Source: Burhinus oedicnemus (Eukaryota; Chordata; Aves; Charadriiformes; Burhinidae). Taken from it: a DNA stretch of 64,000 nucleotides. The notes below the pieces were generated by a model. That model saw only the letters and a list, made by a program, of their open reading frames with translations, ran no database searches and was not told the DNA's origin. Each line of letters begins with the position of its first letter. The stretch's first letter is position 1. This document shows positions 1 to 12,735 of this stretch, one piece after another. A program made the translations under genes and the position numbers. The stretch lies in NCBI GenBank assembly GCA_008921705.1, contig VFFE01007064.1, positions 1,040,626-1,104,625 of the forward strand, given 5' to 3'.

Positions 1-278
1 TTGACAAGCAAAAGTATTTCTGTTTAAGGCAGTTGTGAATTTTGTAGCAAGTTAAAATTACTCTTTGAAAATATATAGTGGCTGCTCAGAAGCCATAGAA
101 GTTACCTTTTAAAATGTGCAGGCATGCATTTATAGTTACTGTAAAATCTCCCGTCTCCAAGTGGAATTCCCTTAAAGCTGTATAATACTGCAGCTTAGGA
201 TGAGAGCAGCCTTAGGCAGTTACAGCCATTAATATGGTAATGGATTAACAGTAGCTATTATGCCCTAAGTTAAGTTTG

Positions 279-333
279 GGGTTAGAACTAGATGATGTTT
301 AAGGTCCCTTCTAAGCTAAACCATTCTATGATT
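279..333 (+). mobile_element. CR1 LINE 3' tail fragment
   Basis: The sequence gives a recognisable but mutated CR1 3' end: a TTAGAACTAGATGATGTTTA block, then AAGGTCCCTTCTAA, then CCATTCTATGATT. Avian CR1 tails run TTGGACTAGATGATCTTTAAGGTCCCTTCCAACC and end in ATTCTATGATT units. Only about 55 bases survive, and the divergence suggests an old insertion, sense on the + strand. Confidence 0.7.
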
Positions 334-1416
334 AAAGAACTCTGCAACATTAATTGTGGATGTAGGTAAATAATAACTACTGTTACAGAACAAAAGTATA
401 TTGTCATTGCCAGATTCTGTGGCAGATATTGTGGATTCACTGCTGCTATTTCCAGAAGCCCTGGCCTAGTTTACCCCCAGCTTTGGGGATAGATGCCTTG
501 TGGGGCCTTTTCTTGAGTAGCTATGTTGGAGTTCACTTCAGGAGGTGTAATCATAAGAAATAATACTTCGGTTTTTTTCTTAAAACCTTGAGACACGTTG
601 AACTTGTCAATTGAAGTGTTCTTTTGTAGAATGTGTTCTTTTTTGCTATTTTTCTGGAGTAGGAGGAAAGAAAAGATCAAACACCAGATATATCTGTAGC
701 CAAATACAAATGATTAAAATTGTGATTCATTTGAAAAACTTGAAATTTTAAAATAAGATCTTGGAAATAATTCATGCAGCCGTCTTGACTGATGAAAATG
801 CATGTGTGTGGAATTCTTTTTTTTTTTTTTAAGAAATAACTGTTTGAATGAACACAGCTATATCTATCTGGTCTGAATTCTGGAGAGTATGATTTCCTTC
901 AGCAGCAGTCGATACAGGTTTTGGTGTCAAATAGCCTTCTTCTGGTAAAGGGACTGTGAACATTTCTTCCAAGTTGGCCAGAGGGATTGTTGGAACAGTG
1001 TGAAAACCTGTTCTTTCCTGTGAATTTTTGTGCCTAGTTATTTGCAAGCAATATTTCTGAGGTCTAATCGATGTACAAAACAGGTCATATTTCACTCACA
1101 TTTGTTTTTGTCAAACTGGAAAGAGAAGAAAAAGATGAGGTGTTTGCCTCATCTATTGAGGTGAATATGATATTCTGCCATAACACAGTAGACGTACTGC
1201 AACTTAACTTTATTTACCATTAGAATGCTCCTTTCTCCCTGTTTAAATGGTGTTCCTTTTTCTCCCCCTCAGCTCTGGTCTTTCTTGTCCCCAGTGTAAA
1301 GCTTTTGCAGAACTGATAATGGTAAAGGTTGCTGTTCCTTCCGATGTTGATATAAGATTGGGAAAGCAAGGGTAGGAGTTCATGAAGTAAACGTCGTGTT
1401 CCTCCTGTTGTCCTAG

Positions 1417-1605
1417 GCTCTTTAATAAGCCTGATACACATTTCAGAAAAAGACAGGACCTTCATATGTAATGTTGTCTTGGAAGGGAGGGTATAGTCAG
1501 TACTTTATTTATAAATAAAAAAGACCAAAAAAAAGTGCTACGGAAACTTCCAAGTTGTTGAGCTTGAACTCCAGTGAGACTTTTGAATAAACACACATTT
1601 CAGCA
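1417..1605 (+). repeat. Diverged local duplication, copy 1 (SUMO1 intron)
   Basis: This block matches 2048-2225. Shared runs include TTTAATAAG, GACCTTCAT.TGTAATGTTGTC, TTGTTGAGCT.GAACT and AATAAA.ACA. The copies differ by many substitutions and small indels, so the duplication is old. Both are in the same orientation, one in the intron before and one in the intron after the penultimate SUMO1 exon. No known family was recognised. Confidence 0.65.
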
Positions 1606-1798
1606 CTGTCATGCTCCTTGACTCACTTCTTTGTCGTCTACATGGTTGCAACAGAATAGCTGAGCTCTGCATCTAACAGGAACAAACACTTTCTTTTTTG
1701 ACTTTCACATGTGTTGTTTTTATTAAAAATGTTTTTGTTGTAAATCCATACAAGTTTCAGTAAGTTTTTTTTTCTTGTATGTCTGTTTCTTTTTTTAG

Positions 1799-2907
<1,109 letters not shown>

Positions 2908-3715
2908 ATCCTTCTGTTTGTTTTCTTCCCCCTTAATCCTTTTTTATTTTTAAATAATAGTTCTTTTGTAATGTGGTGTTCAACACTGAATTGAAACTGG
3001 CACCCCATCTCTGGGAATTTATTTTCAAGCGTCTGGTATTTTGAATTCTCGTGCTCATTATACACTATTGTTTCTGTTTTCATTGTGCTGAACTTTTGTG
3101 ATACAGCTGCAGCCTTGCTCCCCTCTTCCCTTCTGCCCTCCCCCTTTAGAAATACACATACACACATGCATTTGTATGTTCACGAGGTTCGTGCATTTCA
3201 GGCACGAAGGCTGTAAGATCTGCCAGGTGGGCGAGTGTTCTTAATGACTTCCATATCTGCCCTGAAGTTTTGATGTGTGACTGTTTCACTCCTGGACTAT
3301 AACTTTCAGTGCGAGATGAAGTTTTTCAGAGAACTAAACTGTGGAGAAATTGTGTATCCATAACTCAGAGCTATTTTGCTTAAATTGTGCTGATGGCCCA
3401 ACAAAGAAGATTACCAAGTTGGAAATGGAAAAGCTAGAACTGTTGTCATCTGTACCTTGCTCCAGAGATGGCTTTGCTGAAGACATAAAATTGAAAACCC
3501 TAATGATTCTTAAATCTTGCCAGAAGAGCCCAGAAGCATTTTAACTTCATATAGCAATTAGTACACGCAGGTATTCATGCAAGGAATGTTCACAGCAGAC
3601 AACTGGTGTTACTTTGACACTCTTGTTTGTACCTTTTGGCCTGGGACGTGGGTTTTGAATGGACATTGTCTGTACCAGCTTCATTTAAAATAAACAAGAA
3701 AAACAATTTTATAAA
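2908..3715 (+). other. SUMO1: SUMO1 3' untranslated region
   Basis: This is the sequence from the stop codon to the likely cleavage site about 20 bases after the AATAAA at 3689-3694. It is AU-rich, with a C/T-rich stretch near 3120-3145 and an ACACA run near 3155-3165. The length of about 0.8 kb fits the 3'UTR usual for this gene. More distal AATAAA hexamers (4695-4700 and near 5347) could give longer forms, but nothing here shows that they are used. Confidence 0.75.
3689..3694 (+). terminator. SUMO1: SUMO1 poly(A) signal
   Basis: Canonical AATAAA about 780 bases after the SUMO1 stop, followed by an A-rich stretch and then the T-rich sequence CATTTTCTTTTC from about 3723, which suits a downstream element. 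It is the first canonical hexamer in the 3'UTR. Confidence 0.75.
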
Positions 3716-6700
3716 CAACTTGCATTTTCTTTTCAAATATTTGGAAATGAGCAAAATCATAAAAAGTTATGATTAGGGCATGCTTTTCCAGTAACTATAT
3801 GTTGAAGCCAGAAAAAAACATGCTCTGTAAATATACCTCATATAAAAAAATAATTACTTTTTTCTACTTGCCCTAGTAAAATACTTGATCTGCTTGGTTT
3901 GCAGGTGACTATTTGAGACTACTAGCTGTTTCTTTTCTTGTTAGAGAATATTCACATACAGTTACGTACAGCTTCACTTCATGTGCAAAAGGTAAACTGA
4001 AAATGCAACTTGGAAGGAAATATGAAGATGGTTTTTAATGTCTACATTTCATATGATCATGATACCATTAAATAATCTCTCTATGATGCATGACATGGAA
4101 CTGTCATGATAGTTCATCAGGTATCATCATGAGGGTCCACTTCATATTCTAGCTAGGTGCAAGTTCTTAAATGGCCAGTTTGAGAACGTGTTAACTGGAT
4201 ATGAAAGCTCAGATGGGAGCTTATGGGCAGGGTAGTGTGGAGAAAAGGTTTCTGCACTGTCCCTGCTTCAGCCTTTCTGCAGATGAGTAGGACACGTTTC
4301 TGGTTTGGTAAATCAAGTTCACTATGAATGCCAACTTCATTTGAAGACACATTTTAGTGCTGGCATACTTGGAAGAAATTGCAGATTTTGAGTGATTAGT
4401 TTTTATGGCACTTGCTGTAAAGCTAGAAATGCATTTTCTTTCATGCTTGTGGTTTGTGTCCTGTTTCTGATTTAGTAACACTTTTGTACGCATAGTTGCA
4501 CTAAGCAATTTTTTAAAGATTAAAATTTTTGTTTACAAAATGTCAGAATATGGGGTTTTTTTGAAGTATTCTATGTAATTCAGTTCTTAGGGGGAAGAGG
4601 GATTGCTACTGTGATGTAGACCAACATGGCTGCTTTGTGCTTCTCTCCAATTGCTTTTTTAGAATACTAAATATATCTGCTTCAGAATACCAGAAATAAA
4701 ACAGCCTTGTGACTATTATCATATCTTCTAATTTAAATTTGTATAATGCTCTGGTTAGTAGACAAATTCCTATTATCCCTCTTCTGCAAATTAGGAACTG
4801 AAGTGCAGGGGATGGTAGTTTACTCGGGTCACTCTGGGAGCTGAGAACAGAATCCAGATCCCCTGGGTTTGATGCTAGTACTCTAGCTGCTGCACCAACT
4901 TTCTTTGCTTCTTACTATTCACTCTCCTCTTCCAAATCTGTTTTATATGCTCATTTGTATCAGCTTCCTAGTTGAAGCACTGCATTTATTTCTCTTGAGA
5001 CTATGGAGGAGGGTTTCCTGCAGAATGCAGCTTCAGTACGATGAAGCTCAAGGCGAAGATTTCTTTCTATTGTGTAACCTTGTCCTAAAATATATGTCTT
5101 TATAGAGTGGATATGGTACCTGTAACAAACTGATTTGACCTCTTTCTCAGACTTGTTGTGAACCCTCAAAGAGCTAATGCCTCAATGGAGCTGCTGACCT
5201 AAAGCAATGTCTTTACTGGTATAACTCGATGGAACAGGAAAACTGTACTCTGACTCAAAGATTAGTATTGAGAGCTTCATGTAAAATGAGAAGACACGCA
5301 TGCTCCACAGGTTTTAAGGAAGTTCGTTCTTGGAAGCTGTACATTGAAATAAAACCTGAATTTTGAAGTCAAGGAGTAGAGAGACTTGAATTTTCTTCGT
5401 TTCTCTGGAAGAACTAATACTTTTCAAAGAATTTCTGAAAAGATTGCATGGAGTGGAATTTCTAAACCACTCATAGCTTTGAAGCACGTGACTGGAATTC
5501 AGATTGGCCTTCTTATGTTGGAGAAAACCAGAGAAGAGAATCTCTTTTCCTCCTGCAATTTTTCTTTGTTTATATGCTTACCTTTATATTAGAAGAACTG
5601 AGTTCAGCTGTTGATGGCTGCTTTTGTTCAGTGTTTTAAAAAAAAAAAAAAAAGTGGTGATGGGAGAATGAAACCATCTTCACTGAGTCAGTTAAGCAGT
5701 GGAAGGTGGAAACTAATACTTGCTTTACTTCTAATTGTGAAATTAGTATGTCTAATATTCACTGTGGTGGCGTATAAAAACTGTATTGATAAGCGCTTAA
5801 CAAAATTGTCAGCCTCAACAGATTTTCTTAAAGCTTGTGTGTTTAGAGGGATTGTATATTCTCTTAAGTATAAACATATCTACATGATTATCAATTCGAC
5901 AAAACAAGATTTATTTTTAAGTTAAATGTGTAAATGTTGGCAGGATTTGGACTCCAGTTAGGATGTCAGATAATGCTAAAACTCGAAGTCTGCCACAAAT
6001 TTTGACTAACCATGTATTGTTTTAGAAGTGCTATAACTGTATACTAGTTTTTAACTTTTCCTACTTTAAATGGAAATTATTTTTAAGAATACAATACTAA
6101 AATATTTGTGCTGACCTGCGCATCTTCTGTATGTACCTTTGAATTATTGCTGTTCAGGTAAATTTTCTTAAATGAGAAGACCAGCTTCTGAGAAACCATA
6201 TGGAGAACTGTAGGAACTGTGCAAGTTGGAAGTAGTGTAAACTGGTTTTGGTTTGCTTTTAGAACCGGTATTTAATGCATGTTTAAATTAACAGCTTCAA
6301 TTTAGAGACTGCAAAAATCGATTACTCTTCTCCACAAGGGACTCTACAGGAACTGCAATACAAATTGAATCTACAAATGTTAAACTTTATGTTAGATAAT
6401 ATTAGAGAAGCAGAAAATAAGATAAACCTGATTTACAAGGAAGAAAAGTTCTTATCTTGCTATAGTTTCTCTGTTTTCTTATTGTTGATACTGAAATCTA
6501 GCCTTTTCTTAAGTAGTAGCACATTTATTGCAATTTATTGGTTTGGAGGATTCCTCTAAAAGGCAGCACTGAGGTCTCCATACCTTTTGTAAACTGACAG
6601 TTCTGTTGTTTTCTCTCTTAATACAAAATCGACCAAAGAATCTAGGATGAAGCAGCAAAGGATAAACTAAACGTGTTCTGACACCTCAAGATGTCTGTCT

Positions 6701-6924
6701 GGCTTCATTTCTACTGGCTGATAAAACATGGATGCTTTTACTTGCTATCAGTAGGATGCATGTACAGACTACTGTTGCACTCTGGGAAAATAATTTGTGA
6801 ATGAGAGTAGCATCTATCATGAAAATGAACGTTGTCCTTTTTTTTTTTTTGAATCAGGTTGGAATCTTGAATTAGACTAGAACTGAAAGAGTTCACTGGA
6901 ATGACCCATTCCTGGCACCAAGCA
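3716..6924. other. Intergenic spacer between convergent SUMO1 and KIAA2012
   Basis: About 3.2 kb of AT-rich sequence between the 3' ends of the two genes. It holds one ancient SINE-like relic (4741-4905) and short A or T runs (for example 5638-5653). The open frames here, up to 104 codons, have no recognisable similarity, no splice context and biased low-complexity composition, so I treat them as chance. Confidence 0.6.
4741..4905 (+). repeat. Ancient amniote MIR-like SINE or LINE-tail relic
   Basis: The order of short blocks fits the old amniote-wide pattern: an ATTATCCCTCTT-like block, then GGAACTGAAGTGCAG, then GGGTCACTCTGGGAGC, then AATCCAGATCCCCTG, then TGCACCAAC. In mammals the matching text runs from 'attatccccattttacag' through 'ggtcacacag' to 'gaacccaggtct'. 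Divergence is heavy. The exact family cannot be decided by eye. Confidence 0.45.
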
Positions 6925-6934
6925 TTTATTTATT
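6925..6934 (-). terminator. KIAA2012: Overlapping poly(A) signals at the KIAA2012 stop codon
   Basis: On the minus strand two AATAAA hexamers (6929-6934 and 6925-6930) overlap the last codons and the TAA stop. If used, the transcript would have a very short 3'UTR. No other canonical hexamer was noted close downstream, but I did not search this exhaustively. Confidence 0.45.
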
Positions 6935-7082
6935 ATTTTGTACAGTTTTCAGGCCTAGTTTTTCAAGCAGCTGAAAATAAGAAAACACCCACAGAGGAGG
7001 AACATCCTGAGCATGTTCTAGTCTGGTAGCTTCTATTAGTAGTGCTTGTTGGAACTGCAGATGTTCCAGATCTGCTCCTTGC
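6926..7082 (-). CDS. KIAA2012: KIAA2012 terminal coding exon
   Basis: The 157-nt exon follows the acceptor CTTCACAG|G, completes an Arg codon and then reads QGADLEHLQFQQALLIEA, later PPLWVFSYFQLL, ending in NNK-stop. The pattern FxQxLxxEA, then W-V-(Y/F)-S-Y-F-Q-x-L, is the C-terminal signature I recall for mammalian KIAA2012. It forms the end of the coiled-coil domain plus a short hydrophobic tail. It is read toward SUMO1, matching the mammalian gene order. The frame is intact. The protein's function is unknown. Confidence 0.85.
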
Positions 7083-8783
<1,701 letters not shown>

Positions 8784-8946
8784 CTGCTCCTTCTTGTTCC
8801 TCTAGCTGTCTCTTCTGGAACTGCAGAAGCTTTCTGTGATAATCCTCGGGCTGCTGCCAAATATCTTCTTGTGCTGCGTTCTCTAATTGTGACTTCTTTG
8901 CTGCTGCCTCCTCCTGGTGCCTCCAGTCGTCTTCTAGTTTCTGTTT
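8784..8946 (-). CDS. KIAA2012: KIAA2012 coiled-coil exon
   Basis: The 163-nt exon (phase 0 in, phase 1 out) has acceptor GTTTACAG. It reads KQKLEDDWRHQEEAAAKK, then LENAAQEDI, then YHRKLLQFQKRQLEEQ. The heptad-like charged pattern and the (R/H)RKL.xxxx(Q/K)(K/R) segment match the human KIAA2012 coiled coil in order. Acceptor choice is slightly ambiguous because CAGAAACAG gives a second in-frame AG six bases in. The frame is open throughout. Confidence 0.86.
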
Positions 8947-11609
8947 CTGTAAACTAAAACATAAATGATTATTAATTGCTATAGCAACCTTGGCTTTGCT
9001 GAACATTCTTGCCAGAAGAAGAGCAGGTTCTAGCCCAAAGAGCTAAGCAGACTGCCAAAGCAAAGGGGAGAGAAATTAGAATAAAGAAGGAACATGTGTT
9101 GGTTAGTGGTACTTAGCATGTCTGGTTGGTTCTGCAAATTAGTATTAAAAAATAAATAAATAAATCACTGTCTATTTTCCTTCATACTCTCTGTAAGGGG
9201 GCAAACCCCTGCATTATAACTTTTACATGTGTGCTTTTGAGGAGGATGTGAGGGCTATGGGATTCAGGTATGTGGTTCACATGAAACAAAGATGTGGAGA
9301 CAAAGGATGGAGGAGAGCACAGGGACAGCTAGGAAAGTTCAGAGAACAAGAGCTGGAAGAAAAAATTGGAATGCACCTTTCTGGAACAAGAATGCAAACC
9401 CAGAACAAGAGCCTAGGCTATGCAACAAACAAGGAGGCAATGGAAAGCCTGTGGCTTTTACCACAGAATGGTAGTAAAAATGGGCTATTTTTGCAGGAGG
9501 ATTCACACTATGAGTAAGGACTATGAAAAAAGTCAAGGAGGTTCATGAAGTGAAGGAATATTCTCCTTATTTTGGGAATGGGAAGTTAAGGACAATCATC
9601 GAATCGTTTAGGTTGGAAAAGACCTTTAAGATCATGTAGTCCAACCATTGACCCTACTCTACCAGGTCTGCCACTATACTATGTCTCTAAGCACCACATC
9701 TACATGACTTTTAAACTGAGTGCTATTTAAGATAGCTTCCAAACTAACTTGGGGTTCTCAGTCCAGCAGTTTGACTTGAATGCCTACTTGCTTTTCTTGA
9801 AATAAAGTTAAGCAAGGCATGGCACTAATATCGAAAAATGCTTTATAAGTAAGATTTGTCCTTTCTTTTCAACCGTCTGATTAAAAGATGCTACTTCTAC
9901 AAATCTGGTTCTTACAAATGCCTGTGACCAGGGTATGCCCTCCAAAAGTGTTGTCTAGGCAGGCTGCAGCTCTTCAAAATCACCCAAGGAGGTCGCTGTT
10001 CTCCCCAGTAAATACCATTCTTGATGAAAAGTAAGTAGACGAAGCGAATAGCAAAGCAGTAACATGGTGTCAGAATGCGTTGTTTTGTGTAAGCAGATCG
10101 TTTCAAAAAGTGAATAGAAATGTGATAATTATATTACACCAGAGCATGTTTCTGATACTGATGATATTAAAGGAGAGGCTGCTGCTCAAGCAATCGCACA
10201 CCACCCAAGTCTTTAACTGCTAGGACCAGGGTCCCTTTGCAGTGGGCAACCCCAGTGGGCTGATGGGTGCCCCTTTCGACTCCTCACGCACACTCTTGGG
10301 TGCACTCCCTTCCTCTTCAGGCTTGACCCTAAGATTCCTGCAGCAGTCTTAAGTGTCAGATTGTATAAAAATAAGTAATTTAATTGAAAGGTACAGCAGC
10401 AAGGTCAGCTTGGGCTGGGTGCCTCCAAAAAGGGAGGGACCTTGAACAAAGAAATCCCTGGGCAATTATACCCTATACACCTGTCCCCCACGTGTTGTTA
10501 ACGTGTCTGCTTCTTGTGCATCTCTGCTTGCTGGCAGACCATGGGGAACTGGAAAGTCCCAGACCTGAGGAAAACACTATCAAAACATCGGTGTGTTATC
10601 AACATTTTTGTTACACTAAAAGACATGGCACTGTACCAGCTGCTAGGATAATTACTAAGAAAATTAACTCTATTGTGGCCTAAAGGCTTCAGCAAATCTA
10701 GCTGCTCATGTTAAGTAAAGCTAAGCAAACAGCGTAAATCTCACCATATTACAACCCTAAGTAATTTATTCTAATTAAAACTTACTTATTTAAGCTAAAC
10801 AACTAATATCTCTCAACAGTGGGTTTCCCAGAGTTTTGCCCTCAGTATTTGTTGTGGGGTTTTTGTTTTGTTTGTTTGTTTTTTTTCTTTTTTTCCCTAA
10901 AGCTGTGTCAGCAGAGGTAAAGAACAAAAGTACTCTTACTACATTTTTTTGTAGTATAAAATTCTTGTATCATTAAGGAATAACCTACATTGTTATGAAA
11001 AGGCTATATAACCATGTAGTTGTAACTATGCTGAGGTTTTTGTCAGGGCAAATGCTCAGTAGTGGTTTTGGTGCTGTATGGAAAATGCAGAATATCATCT
11101 TCATGAACTCATTTTAAGCTAGGTACAATTGGTTGAAAAACTGAATTTGTTTAATGACTTTGATTCACTATTGATACTGATTTTTTCATTAATGAGTTAA
11201 AAAATTGTAATTTTAGGATAGACTTAGAATTCAGAGTAATAATAAGTGGATGAAAGTATTAAAAAACAAAGTTAAATTAGTAGACACATAATATTAAACT
11301 CAGGAAAAAATCTAGTATGCTGGTAAAAGATGGAACTTTGTGTATGCACGTGTTTCAGATGAAAAGGTCTGTGATGTTATCCTCTAGTTTGGAATTTGCC
11401 TGGGGGTACTGGATCAGTTTGTTAGCTCCTTATGTGTTATTAGTCTTCTATTATATTAGAAGCTGCTTTGTTATAGATATGTTTCTTCATGCTGGAACAT
11501 CGATGGGTTTGGATGCATACGCCTGGCTGACAAAAAGCAAAGACTACTGTAGTTCTGTGTCATCATTCCATTCAAATGTTCTCTTCTCAAATGAGAACGT
11601 TATCCTCAC
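8947..11609 (-). other. KIAA2012: KIAA2012 intron
   Basis: 2.66-kb intron holding a CR1 fragment near 9594-9740. Otherwise it is unremarkable AT-rich DNA with a T/G-rich run near 10850-10900. The small open frames around 9227-9536 and 10384-10695 show no recognisable similarity. Confidence 0.7.
9594..9740 (-). mobile_element. CR1 LINE fragment (3' end)
   Basis: On the + strand it reads as the reverse complement of a CR1 tail: ATCGAATCGTTTAGGTTGG, AAAGACCTTTAAGATCAT, GTCCAACCATTGACCC, then TAAGCACCACATCTAC. The element is therefore on the minus strand with its 3' end at the left. It is 5'-truncated to about 150 bp and moderately diverged. Confidence 0.88.
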
Positions 11610-11809
11610 TAACCGCATCTCATCTATGCTCCTCTGTTGTTCCTTTTCCAGATCTGCCTTCACTTTTTCCATTTGTTCCTGCTGTTCTTTTTTTTTTTTC
11701 CCTTTTCTGTTCTTGTTCCTTCTTCCTCTTCTCCACCTGTAGCCGCTGCCTTTTCTGCTCTTACTTTTTCCTGTGCAGATTTCTCTTCTTGCCATTTTCC
11801 AGGAGGAAT
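11610..11809 (-). CDS. KIAA2012: KIAA2012 coiled-coil exon with apparent frame breaks
   Basis: Acceptor CCTATTCAG|ATT; donor CGGTTA|GTGAGG. The end of the exon clearly reads EQQEQMEKVKADLEKEQQ then SIDEMRL, which joins in phase 0 to KQKLEDD in the next exon. Going back toward the 5' end, the KIAA2012-like reading changes frame twice: at the 12-A run (11688-11699) into QKRQRLQVEKRKKEQEQK, and at the AAAA at 11751-11754 into IPPGKWQEEKSAQEKVRA. The exon is 200 nt; a phase 0-0 exon should be a multiple of three, and 198 fits one extra A in each run. A different single frame is open from an ATG at 11793-11795 to the end of the exon, so a shorter product is possible without any correction. Confidence 0.75.
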
Positions 11810-12415
11810 CTGAATAGGAATATAATTAATAATGCACTTAAAGTTGACATTATGTGAATGATGATGTATCTGTTATTGAGATTTAAAATTCTTGAGATAT
11901 GCTTTATTTCCATATTAAAGTAGATTTGACTTATGTGGGACTCTTCCTGTCACTGTGGTCAACGGTGCCTGTTTTCTCTAGATGATAAATGTTTCACTAT
12001 TTTTTTTTCTTCCAGTAGGTACTCGCCTTTGTAATATCTGATGACTCTTATGTTAATTTCCTAGTATTTAGCGTCCAAATAAGTTGCTACTTAAGCTATA
12101 TTCTCTGAACCTCTGCCAACTTTATATTTTCCCCTGTATTTTTCTAAATATTTTGAAGTTGTAATACACGAGGGAGCAGGCACAAGGGTTTCATCTAGTC
12201 CCAGAAAAGGGGACACTTTGAGGAAACAGGTAAAGTCTAAAAAGGCCTTAAAGTCTGTTAGCTGACCTGTCAGCTAGACGATCACTGTGGTGAAATGGGA
12301 AGGCTACAAACGGTCTGTATTTCTCTAGTTCTAAACTAGAACCGAGGAAAACTTTTTCCAGGAGTTGCAGGGATTTAAGATGCAGCTCTGGAGCATGTCC
12401 GACCAGCCTTTTTAC
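11810..12415 (-). other. KIAA2012: KIAA2012 intron between candidate first exon and coiled-coil exon
   Basis: 606-bp AT-rich stretch. It is bounded on the minus strand by the candidate donor AAG|GTAAAA at 12415 and the acceptor at 11810-11811. No repeat was recognised. Confidence 0.5.
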
Positions 12416-12448
12416 CTTGGTCTGTGCTCTCGCTTTAAAAGAAGGCAT
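12416..12448 (-). CDS. KIAA2012: Candidate alternative first coding exon of a short KIAA2012 form
   Basis: On the minus strand an ATG at 12446-12448 opens MPSFKARAQTK and ends exactly at a good donor, AAG|GTAAAA, in phase 0. That is the phase needed by the next exon (11809-11610). The ATG sits just downstream of a dense CpG island, so the pair looks like an internal promoter with a short first exon. The context around the ATG is weak (C at -3, C at +4). The same frame stays open upstream (QSPRKPGAQKRFP), so it could instead be an internal coding exon of the long form. The product would be mainly the C-terminal coiled coil. Confidence 0.4.
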
Positions 12449-12489
12449 CGGGAAGCGCTTCTGTGCTCCAGGTTTTCTTGGAGACTGTT

Positions 12490-12735
12490 TTTGAAAGATG
12501 TTCGGTCTGGGAACGGCGGCTTTTGCCGGCCCCGCCGCAGAGGGCCGCGGCGCCCTGCCGCCTCCGCCTCCCTCAGCGCCCGCCTCCCTCAGCGCCCGCC
12601 TTCCCGCGCCTCCTCACGGGCCCCTCCGCGGGCCGCCGCTGCTTTCGGTTGGCGGGAGGGGGGAAACAACCACGGGTGTGCTGCGTGAGCAAAAGCCGAA
12701 GGGCCATAAAGGGCGAAGTTGACGAAGTGTGAAAG
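12490..12735. promoter_or_regulatory. CpG island inside KIAA2012 (putative promoter)
   Basis: I count roughly 29 CpG dinucleotides in about 235 bp, in a window that is otherwise strongly CpG-poor. G+C is very high, with blocks such as GGCCCCGCCGCAGAGGGCCG and a small CTCCCTCAGCGCCCGC tandem. This is the profile of an unmethylated vertebrate promoter. It has a minus-strand exon with donor immediately to its left and, to its right, GC-rich + strand sequence with strong donors (13324, 13829). Direction is undecided; it may be bidirectional. Confidence 0.75.

Larger units (their letters stand above)
1..1798 (+). other. SUMO1: SUMO1 intron (3' part, upstream of penultimate coding exon)
   Basis: Non-coding sequence leading to the acceptor at 1797-1798, which has a long T-rich tract just upstream. 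The preceding SUMO1 exon (the segment ending Tyr-Cys-Gln-Arg-Gln in the known protein) is not seen, so it lies left of the window. The stretch holds a short CR1 tail (279-333) and one copy of a diverged local duplication (about 1417-1605). The small open frames here look like chance. Confidence 0.8.

Noticed and set aside
11317..11742. 141-codon + strand open frame, partly Phe/Ser/Cys-rich
   Set aside because: Its right half is the antisense of the KIAA2012 coiled-coil exon, so purine-rich coding on the minus strand yields Phe/Ser/Leu on the plus.
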